From: a bacterium
GTDB lineage: Bacteria > Auribacterota > Auribacteria > Auribacterales > Auribacteraceae
DNA length: 5,382 bases
Direction of reading: 5' to 3'
Assembly (NCBI GenBank): GCA_021161885.1
Contig: JAGGZS010000036.1
Location: forward strand, 1 to 5,382
Below, in pieces: positions 1 to 5,382 of this stretch. The position numbers were made by a program, and so were the translations under genes. The notes under the pieces were generated by a model, which did no database searches, was not told the DNA's origin, and was given only the letters and a program-made list of their open reading frames with translations. Position 1 is the first letter of the stretch. Every line of letters begins with the position of its first letter.

Positions 1-9
1 AAAAAATGT

Positions 10-18
10 TATTATAAA
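10..18 (+). promoter_or_regulatory. Possible -10 element upstream of the GH16 gene
   Basis: Overlapping TATTAT (10-15) and TATAAA (13-18) each match 5 of 6 bases of the sigma-70 -10 consensus and would give a leader of roughly 70 nt before the start at 96. The matching -35 would lie outside the window, and such matches are frequent in AT-rich DNA, so this is only a candidate. Confidence 0.2.
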
Positions 19-81
19 AGTAAATCTTTACGGCAATAAATATGAAACATTTTTGTGAATATCTTGTCTTTACACACAAAT

Positions 82-86
82 GGAGG
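82..86 (+). promoter_or_regulatory. Ribosome binding site GGAGG deciding the GH16 start
   Basis: A perfect GGAGG core ends 9 nt before the ATG at 96. The longer in-frame start at 42 has only an A/T-rich leader with no purine-rich Shine-Dalgarno, and would put 18 polar and charged residues ahead of the signal peptide. The site therefore supports 96 as the real start. Confidence 0.75.
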
Positions 87-95
87 TCGCGCAAC

Positions 96-3000
96 ATGTT
101 TAACAAGATAAACATAAACTTATTCATTGCAATTATATTTTTGTTTTCTTTTGCAAAAAACTCTTACGGGCAATATGAAACAGACTGGCCGCAAGAAGGG
201 TATAACGCTTATTTTACCGATAACGGAAATGAGGTTTTATTAAGAGATTCACAAAACAACTGTGTAGGAAAAATGATTTTAACAATACCTTGGCTTGCCC
301 AGTCGGACAACATAGCGCAGAGCTTTGTTTATAAAGAAAAATACGGCGGAAGATGGATATATATTGATGTAAACAAAAACGGGATTATCGACAACATTTT
401 TTACGACGATTTCTCAGCATATGAGTTTGTCGATAACCCCGACTTGCCTCCATTGGATAATCCTTACAATATTTTCGGGTATCAGCAAGCCGGATTCGGT
501 ATCAGCAAGGGACTGCACGCCTACTTTGATTCAATAGAAAAGACAGGCGAAGATATTCCTTATGTCGCCATGGGCATTTACTCCGAAGATTTCGATACAC
601 CTATGGATTTTCAAGACTGCTACATATTAGTAGATATAAAAACTGAAGGCATAGACAATGCCGTTGAAAAAGTGTTTACTCCCATGATACACGCCAAAGT
701 CCTCTACAACCCTGTAATAGAGCACCAATCATGGCGGCTTCAAAATTACCCTTATCAAATTAGCGAAAAAAATAACCCGACCTGTCTTTATCCTTTGCCG
801 TCGTCTCACGAGGGCACAATGTTATCATTTAATATTAACGATCTTGTCCATACCGACATTTTTCCCGGACAAACCGGCGACTTCAGCGATGTAATATCCA
901 TCGGATTTCTTTTTCTCCAATGCCCCCTTGACAGTTCAGGCACACGCAACGATTGGGACGAAAAAGGGTCTATGAATATCAAGAGCATATCAATTAGCAA
1001 AGACGCAAAACTTAAATCCACAACCCCGCTCGATACTGAAATTATTATTTCTAATGTTCAAGCCGATTCATTTAAACCTAAAAACAAAGTTACTGTATCT
1101 GTGGATATTTTTAAAAAAGGGGATGTCGCACAAACCATAACGGATATTATGGTATACAACAGCACATTTGATTTTTCAAATACAGCCGCAAGCAAAATCT
1201 ATGACAGTTCCGTATCCGGCGGTTCGGCAGAAACTCATATTGGGTTAGGCGAAATAGAGACCGTAATTTTCAGTTTTTATTTACCCGAAAACGCTATGCC
1301 GGGAAATTATAGGATTATGGGTATCATAAAAGATGCCCAAGGCGGCATTCTTGATACGACAGGCCCTGATAAATCGCTTGACGATAGAACTATTCTTGCT
1401 TATACAGAGTCGTTTACGGTTACATCTTTTAATCAGGAAGGACCTGTGCCTTTATTTGATTATTTTATAACCGACCAAGGCGCAGGCAACGTGTCGGTAA
1501 TTCTTTACGCTAATATGTCTTACAATTATCCTTCAGGCGATTACGAGATTATACGTTATGAATGGGATATAGATAATGACGGGGTTTTTGAATATGGCTC
1601 AGCATCACCAGTGCAGCCAGTGTTTTTTACATCTGTTGACAATTCTTTCATAAAACCGGTCGCTTTGCGTGTTACAAACAACCGTGCCCAGGCACAGTCT
1701 GCCGTTACATCAAAGAATATACGCATCGGCCGGTTCGGTGATCTTGAAATCAACACCTCGCTTCTTGACAACGACAGCACAGCCAACGCTAAATGTCTTC
1801 TCTACGACGCAGAGCACAATTATATCGGCGAAAAAATCGTCAATTCCTCAAGCACCGCTTTATGGAACAATCTGTTATGCGGCGATTATATCGTAGAAAT
1901 TTATGTTTATAAAAACGGCTTATTCCCGTCAGTTGAACTTGCCTGTGCTAAGAAAATATCCGTTACAGCCGGAGAAAAAAGCTCTTACACCTTAACTGAA
2001 CCCGTACTTAAGATTTTATCAGTTTCTATGCGCTACGAGGATACCAACGAGCTGCTCAATCCATCCGACATTTTATACGCCGGCACAAACCTTAAATTAG
2101 ACATAACCGTCCGGAACAATTCTGTTTACGATCTATACGCACGGTTAAAACTTGTTGCCGACAGAGATAGACAAGGGCTTTTCGATATTGATGTTAAACT
2201 ATCCGATAAAGTTTATCTGCCCTCCGGCGAACAAGGTGTAATATCAACTTTTTTTAATCCGCAGGAACCGGATGACGATAGAAATAAATATGATATAGAC
2301 ACTTTTTATTATGCCTTTATGCTTGAAATAGAAAAAAACTTAATCCCAGTTAAAGTCTATGAACAAACATGGCAGGAAGGGTTTCACGTGAAACAATTGC
2401 CAAGCAGGTTAGCCGCTGATTCAATAAATTTTTGCGGAGTCAATTTTGACGTCGTGCGAACAAGACGATTCTCAGGAATAATCGAAAATAATGTTTCGTT
2501 TACAAACGATATTGACTATGACGGAAATAGGGTTACCTTCGACAGCCAAGGGGTTTTAAACCTGAAAGTACAAGACTACTCCGGTGTGGGGGCGGAAGTT
2601 ACCAGCCACGCAGAAATTTATCATTACGGCATATATAAAGCGCAAATGAAAGTCAACGCCCAAGGCACAACTCTCCCTGAAGGAACCGTATTAGGTTTTT
2701 TTCATTACTGGGAAACAAACAGCGAAACCCAATTACAGGAAATAGACGTTGAATTAAGGTCGTTGGATAAATCACAAACCGAATCGGTTTCTTATGCTGC
2801 TTTTACCGTACACAGCAGAAAACAAGGTGACAGTTCCATACATTTTATAACACACTTCTGCCCTGTGGAAAATATCGGGCAATACCACACTTATGAATTC
2901 AGATGGAAATATGGTGAAGTAGCTTTTTATATAGATGGATTACCCGCTTACAATTTTAACGGCGAACCTGCTGTTGTCAATGAACTGTCTATCGATAACA

Positions 3001-3395
3001 AGGGACAACTTTTTACCGGACGTATTCCCGACCAACCGGGCAGATTGATTATCAACCACTGGTCAGGATACTGGAACAACACTTGGAGCGGCGCCGCCCC
3101 TCAAGGCAAAGGCGATTCCATAGCGAAAATAGCGAGAATAGCGTATATTGATTTTAACGGCTTTAACCGTTTTGAAGGATTAAATATTATAAAAAACAAC
3201 GAAAACAAAGTAGAAATAAAACTTAAAAAAGGATCATGGCCCATCGGATGCGATATTTACTGCGCCGATACCCTAACCAATCCGTTAGAATGGACACTTC
3301 TTGAAACAAATGTTTCTTTATCTGAATATAAAGGGTATACTGACAATACAAGTGATGAAGAAAATTTAAAATATTATAAAGTTATCCCAAAATAA
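96..3395 (+). CDS. Secreted multidomain GH16 glycoside hydrolase (licheninase-like) with PKD and Ig-like modules
   Basis: Probable exported endo-beta-glucanase or related GH16 enzyme, acting outside the cytoplasm on a beta-linked polysaccharide. The start at 96 is preferred over the in-frame ATG at 42 because GGAGG (82-86) lies 9 nt upstream and the protein then opens with a clean signal peptide (N-K, hydrophobic stretch about 9-20, likely cleavage S-Y-G/Q after residue 25). Approximate modules, numbered from this start: 26-308 unassigned, with a calcium-loop-like D91-x-N-x-N-G-x-I-D99; 309-448 Ig-like; 449-548 PKD-type (Y-E-W-D-I-D-N-D-G, D491/D493/D495); 549-635 carboxypeptidase-regulatory or SpaA-like; 636-773 Ig-like; 779-1022 GH16; 1023-1099 small beta module ending YYKVIPK. 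In GH16, E882-I-D884-V-E886 matches the catalytic E-I-D-x-E of the no-bulge licheninase type; YHTYEFRW, the Y-I-D-G strand and INHWSGYWNNTW also fit. The W-D before and F after the usual licheninase motif are absent, so the substrate is uncertain. The gene contains a parS-like site and faces the minus-strand operon. Confidence 0.85.
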   Translation: MFNKININLFIAIIFLFSFAKNSYGQYETDWPQEGYNAYFTDNGNEVLLRDSQNNCVGKMILTIPWLAQSDNIAQSFVYKEKYGGRWIYIDVNKNGIIDNIFYDDFSAYEFVDNPDLPPLDNPYNIFGYQQAGFGISKGLHAYFDSIEKTGEDIPYVAMGIYSEDFDTPMDFQDCYILVDIKTEGIDNAVEKVFTPMIHAKVLYNPVIEHQSWRLQNYPYQISEKNNPTCLYPLPSSHEGTMLSFNINDLVHTDIFPGQTGDFSDVISIGFLFLQCPLDSSGTRNDWDEKGSMNIKSISISKDAKLKSTTPLDTEIIISNVQADSFKPKNKVTVSVDIFKKGDVAQTITDIMVYNSTFDFSNTAASKIYDSSVSGGSAETHIGLGEIETVIFSFYLPENAMPGNYRIMGIIKDAQGGILDTTGPDKSLDDRTILAYTESFTVTSFNQEGPVPLFDYFITDQGAGNVSVILYANMSYNYPSGDYEIIRYEWDIDNDGVFEYGSASPVQPVFFTSVDNSFIKPVALRVTNNRAQAQSAVTSKNIRIGRFGDLEINTSLLDNDSTANAKCLLYDAEHNYIGEKIVNSSSTALWNNLLCGDYIVEIYVYKNGLFPSVELACAKKISVTAGEKSSYTLTEPVLKILSVSMRYEDTNELLNPSDILYAGTNLKLDITVRNNSVYDLYARLKLVADRDRQGLFDIDVKLSDKVYLPSGEQGVISTFFNPQEPDDDRNKYDIDTFYYAFMLEIEKNLIPVKVYEQTWQEGFHVKQLPSRLAADSINFCGVNFDVVRTRRFSGIIENNVSFTNDIDYDGNRVTFDSQGVLNLKVQDYSGVGAEVTSHAEIYHYGIYKAQMKVNAQGTTLPEGTVLGFFHYWETNSETQLQEIDVELRSLDKSQTESVSYAAFTVHSRKQGDSSIHFITHFCPVENIGQYHTYEFRWKYGEVAFYIDGLPAYNFNGEPAVVNELSIDNKGQLFTGRIPDQPGRLIINHWSGYWNNTWSGAAPQGKGDSIAKIARIAYIDFNGFNRFEGLNIIKNNENKVEIKLKKGSWPIGCDIYCADTLTNPLEWTLLETNVSLSEYKGYTDNTSDEENLKYYKVIPK
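2381..2394. promoter_or_regulatory. parS: parS-like ParB-binding palindrome
   Basis: GTTTCACGTGAAAC is a perfect 14-bp inverted repeat. Counting one flanking base each side (2380-2395, G...A), it matches 15 of 16 positions of the canonical chromosomal parS, TGTTTCACGTGAAACA. ParB binds this sequence through its helix-turn-helix domain, then spreads as a CTP-dependent clamp and acts with ParA and SMC in origin segregation. The site is embedded in the coding sequence of the GH16 gene, encoding F-H-V-K just before the catalytic domain. Chromosomal parS sites are known inside coding genes and usually cluster near the origin. A 14-bp exact match is not expected by chance in about 5 kb. ParB binding here is inferred; no parA or parB gene lies in the window. 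Confidence 0.8.
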
Positions 3396-3408
3396 TTTTT
3401 TTTTCTAC
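3396..3408. other. 13-bp convergent gene junction with T-run
   Basis: The GH16 stop (TAA, 3393-3395) and the DUF1266 stop (TAG on the minus strand, 3411-3409) are separated by 13 bp. On the plus strand, nine consecutive T residues (3396-3404) follow the GH16 stop, and a second T-run occurs at 3412-3418 inside the opposing gene. The only upstream pairing is weak and A/T-only (AAAA, 3389-3392, or AAAATT, 3361-3366, with the T-run), so a true intrinsic terminator is unproven. No terminator is evident for the minus-strand operon, so its transcripts may run into the GH16 gene as antisense RNA. Confidence 0.5.
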
Positions 3409-4110
3409 CTATTTTTTTAGATCGGTTTTCCAAGATATTTTTTTCCACGGGCCTTGCGGATTTTCAATCAATGAATTTAAAGAATCAGGAAAAACAATAT
3501 TTTTTTTCACAGTTTCCTGATAAGACCAGAACTTATGCCCGATCAAATAATTATTTGCCAAATCTTCCCATGACCCAAAAGTCTGCTGAAGAATTTTCGA
3601 AGCCGTAATAATTCTGTTCCATGCTTCATGTTCATCAAGATACCCTAATTCACGCCCTAACCGGCAAAGATATATATAGCGGCAATAATCCCATCCTGTC
3701 AAACTCTTGCCGGATGTCGTCTTATAGAACTGTTTCACAACTTCAAGTTTATTTATTGTTTCCTCAGGGTTATTCCACGTCAATTTAATAATTTCGTTAT
3801 ATAAATCCTTGCCGCAAAAATTTCCTTCGGAACATAAAAGTTGTGAGACGATTTTATCGTAATAAGAGCTATGTCCGCCAGTTTCAATCCAATTGAGGAC
3901 AGCAAGCATATCTTCCCTGTTATAAATGCCCCACATATCATTCAATTCGTTTTTATATTCACCACAATTTGATTGATAAGGGCATTGCCCTATAATAGCC
4001 GTTGCAGCCGCAGCCCATTGTTCCTGCTCTTTCGAATACTGTTTGCCGGCGCATCCGTAACAGAAAAATGAAATGAATATAATTAAAAATAGTTTTACGA
4101 AAAAATTCAT
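3409..4110 (-). CDS. Putative exported DUF1266 lipoprotein
   Basis: A 233-residue protein of unknown function. Residues 1-20 form a lipoprotein-type signal: M-N-F-F-V-K, a hydrophobic run at about 7-18, then C-Y-G-C20-A-G. The lipobox is imperfect because the -3 position is Cys17 rather than Leu/Val/Ile. Residues about 57-223 match the DUF1266 pattern as I remember it: MWGIYNRED near 59-67, a G-H pair at 79-80, GWDYCR (139-144), LGYLDEHEAW (155-164), FGSWEDLANNYLIGHKFW (178-195) and a terminal P-W (221-222). Members I recall are mostly cytoplasmic, so the export signal is notable. Three Cys pairs with identical spacing, C43/C49, C93/C99 and C143/C149, could form disulfides or bind metal. The ATG overlaps the transporter stop by 4 bp (ATGA), with only a weak GGTAA-like Shine-Dalgarno, suggesting translation coupled to that gene. 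The domain call is fairly sure; the role is unknown. Confidence 0.75.
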   Translation of the reverse strand: MNFFVKLFLIIFISFFCYGCAGKQYSKEQEQWAAAATAIIGQCPYQSNCGEYKNELNDMWGIYNREDMLAVLNWIETGGHSSYYDKIVSQLLCSEGNFCGKDLYNEIIKLTWNNPEETINKLEVVKQFYKTTSGKSLTGWDYCRYIYLCRLGRELGYLDEHEAWNRIITASKILQQTFGSWEDLANNYLIGHKFWSYQETVKKNIVFPDSLNSLIENPQGPWKKISWKTDLKK

Positions 4111-5309
4111 GATGTTACCGATTTTATTGAATTAGCGACAATCGCGGCAATAAGGCATAATACGCTTGCGGTTATAAAAGCCACAACATAGTTTCCGGTT
4201 AAATCGAAAACTTTTCCGCCGAAAATGGGACCGAATATACCGGCTATACCGTAAGATGTAAAAACCAATCCGTAATTAACCCCTACGAATTTAGTACCGA
4301 AAAAATCGGCCGTTAGAGAAGGGAATAAAGCAAAATTCCCCCCAAAATTAAACCCAATCCATGCGCTCGCCACTGTAAGGAGTAACGCGCTTGAACCGAG
4401 TTTAGGGAGCATAAGCATAATTACGCATTGCGATACAAACATTAAAAACATAGCTCTTGTTCTGCCGAGTTTATCGGAAACCAGACCCCACACAACTCTT
4501 CCAACCCCGTTAAATATGGCTAATACACCTACCGCGGAACTCGTAACCGCTGACGATAATCCGCAGGCAATCCCAAAAGTTTTAAGGTTGCCTATAACCA
4601 TAAGACCAGCTGTCGCGCCGAACATAAACATTATCCATATCTTCACGAACCGACCGGTTTTAACCATTTGTTTCCAATTAAAATCTTTTGCCTCTTTTTT
4701 ATCCGCCTGATTTTGCGGCTGCCAACCTTTCGGTTTCCAATCCTTAGGCGGATTAACCATAAAAATTGATCCGGCCAAAGTAGACACAAAAAAGATTATT
4801 CCAAGATAAAAAAACGTTCCCATTACTCCTTTTGAATCTATAAAAGATGTAGACAGCTGGGCGAACAGCCATGCTCCAGCGCCAAAACCAGCTACAGCCA
4901 AACCTGTTATAAATCCGCGCATATCGGGAAACCATTTTATCAGCGCGGCGATAGGACATACATAAGCGAACCCTATACCCGAACCGGCAATAACACCTAT
5001 TGTTAAAAGGATTCCATAAAAAGATCCATTAGTAAAACTCGCTAAGAAATAACCTAATCCAAGAAGGATTCCGCCTGTAACAGCCACAATTTTAGGCCCG
5101 GCTTTATCCTGCCATCTTCCGGCGAGAATCATTATAAAAGAGAACGAGGCCAAGCCGACAGCAAAAACAACCTGAGTCTGTGTAGTCGTAAATCCGAACT
5201 GATTTTTAAGCGGATTGACAAATATGCTCCATGCGTATATCGCCCCTAAACACAACTGGATAACAACAGCTCCAACAACAACTAACCACCGATACATATT
5301 TTTACGCAT
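4107..5309 (-). CDS. OFA-family (oxalate/formate antiporter-like) MFS transporter
   Basis: A 400-residue inner-membrane secondary transporter of the major facilitator superfamily, close to the 418 residues of OxlT. About 12 helices are visible, near 8-30, 45-64, 73-91, 96-118, 133-154, 164-184, 221-243, 256-277, 286-301, 307-329, 343-364 and 374-394. The helix 2-3 loop carries the MFS signature-like G64-R-W-Q-D68-K69-A-G-P-K, repeated in the helix 8-9 loop as W-G-L-V-S-D279-K-L-G-R283. The central loop NPPKDWKPKGWQP (186-198) is typical of OFA proteins. N267-G-V-G-R271 in helix 8 appears to match the substrate-binding Arg272 of OxlT, but the place of OxlT Lys355 in helix 11 reads F-T-S-Y353-G-I-A, so oxalate/formate exchange is doubtful. 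A small organic anion, perhaps a monocarboxylate, is more likely. The ATG at 5309 has AGGAG 6 nt upstream. It is the first gene of a two-gene operon. Confidence 0.88.
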   Translation of the reverse strand: MRKNMYRWLVVVGAVVIQLCLGAIYAWSIFVNPLKNQFGFTTTQTQVVFAVGLASFSFIMILAGRWQDKAGPKIVAVTGGILLGLGYFLASFTNGSFYGILLTIGVIAGSGIGFAYVCPIAALIKWFPDMRGFITGLAVAGFGAGAWLFAQLSTSFIDSKGVMGTFFYLGIIFFVSTLAGSIFMVNPPKDWKPKGWQPQNQADKKEAKDFNWKQMVKTGRFVKIWIMFMFGATAGLMVIGNLKTFGIACGLSSAVTSSAVGVLAIFNGVGRVVWGLVSDKLGRTRAMFLMFVSQCVIMLMLPKLGSSALLLTVASAWIGFNFGGNFALFPSLTADFFGTKFVGVNYGLVFTSYGIAGIFGPIFGGKVFDLTGNYVVAFITASVLCLIAAIVANSIKSVTS

Positions 5310-5315
5310 TATTTT

Positions 5316-5320
5316 CTCCT
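5316..5320 (-). promoter_or_regulatory. Ribosome binding site AGGAG of the MFS gene
   Basis: Read on the minus strand, AGGAG precedes the ATG at 5309 by 6 nt. This favours that start over the second in-frame Met at residue 5. Confidence 0.75.
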
Positions 5321-5360
5321 ATTTAACGATTAAAAAAAATTCACCTCGCAACCTTCCGGT

Positions 5361-5366
5361 ATTATA
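5361..5366 (-). promoter_or_regulatory. Candidate -10 box (TATAAT) of the MFS-DUF1266 operon
   Basis: The minus strand reads TATAAT exactly, within a TA-rich run. A start about 7 nt downstream would give a leader of roughly 45 nt before the ATG. With a 17-bp spacer the -35 would fall just beyond the window end, so it cannot be checked. Between the -10 and the start, the 5321-5360 stretch holds a GAGGTGA that resembles a Shine-Dalgarno but has no ATG after it at a usable distance. Confidence 0.4.
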
Positions 5367-5382
5367 TATAAGTATTTAGAAA

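Noticed and set aside
42..95. N-terminal extension of the GH16 protein from the ATG at 42
   Set aside because: It has no Shine-Dalgarno and would put 18 mostly polar and charged residues before a normal signal peptide, while the ATG at 96 has GGAGG at ideal spacing.
806..1896. Short open frames at 806-1021 (-), 1556-1786 (-) and 1669-1896 (+)
   Set aside because: They lie within the GH16 gene in other frames, have no domain character and overlap well-supported coding sequence.
2864..2872. DnaA-box-like TGTGGAAAA (one mismatch to TGTGGATAA)
   Set aside because: About one such single-mismatch 9-mer is expected by chance in a window this size, and there is no cluster, so it does not add support for an origin here.
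3088..3097. 10-bp GC-rich palindrome gcggcgccgc
   Set aside because: It encodes S-G-A-A within the GH16 domain, has no T-run after it and no known site match; likely incidental.
3122..3148. Imperfect 9-bp tandem repeat (agcgaaaat, agcgagaat, agcgtatat)
   Set aside because: It lies in coding sequence for a conserved late GH16 strand (I-A-K-I-A-R-I-A-Y) and has only two good copies; a codon-level coincidence is the simplest reading.
3733..3740. Possible second parS half-site, TGTTTCAC
   Set aside because: Only the left half matches; the bases after it (AACTTC) break the palindrome.
4516..4959. Short open frames at 4516-4710 (+) and 4753-4959 (-)
   Set aside because: Both are shadows of the MFS transporter gene and have no independent support.

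Overview
The window is AT-rich bacterial DNA holding three complete protein-coding genes and almost no other space. Predicted Sec signal peptides, a likely lipoprotein, and secreted PKD/Ig-like modules joined to a carbohydrate-active domain suggest a diderm, polysaccharide-using bacterium. The domain style (long secreted beta-sandwich chains ending in a YYKV-type C-terminal module) resembles uncultured lineages such as Omnitrophota or the PVC group. That taxonomic guess comes from memory of such proteins and is weak.

Plus strand, 96-3395: one large exported protein of about 1,099 residues. It has a signal peptide, an unassigned N-terminal module, an Ig-like module, a PKD-type domain, two more beta-rich modules, a C-terminal GH16 (licheninase-like) domain with an intact E-I-D-V-E catalytic motif, and a small C-terminal beta module. 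It is probably an extracellular beta-glucan-degrading or beta-glucan-binding enzyme.

Minus strand, 5309 down to 3409: a two-gene operon. The first gene is a 400-residue, 12-helix major facilitator of the OFA (oxalate/formate antiporter-like) family. Its stop codon overlaps the start of the second gene by 4 bp (ATGA). The second gene encodes a 233-residue DUF1266 protein with an N-terminal export or lipoprotein signal. The operon converges on the GH16 gene with only 13 bp between stop codons. A -10-like TATAAT and a good Shine-Dalgarno sequence precede the transporter.

The most notable signal is not a gene. At 2381-2394, inside the GH16 coding sequence, there is a perfect 14-bp palindrome, GTTTCACGTGAAAC. 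With its flanking bases it matches 15 of 16 positions of the widely conserved chromosomal parS site bound by ParB. This suggests the locus is a centromere-like ParB loading site and may lie near the replication origin. No RNA genes, CRISPR arrays, insertion sequences or transposon ends were seen.
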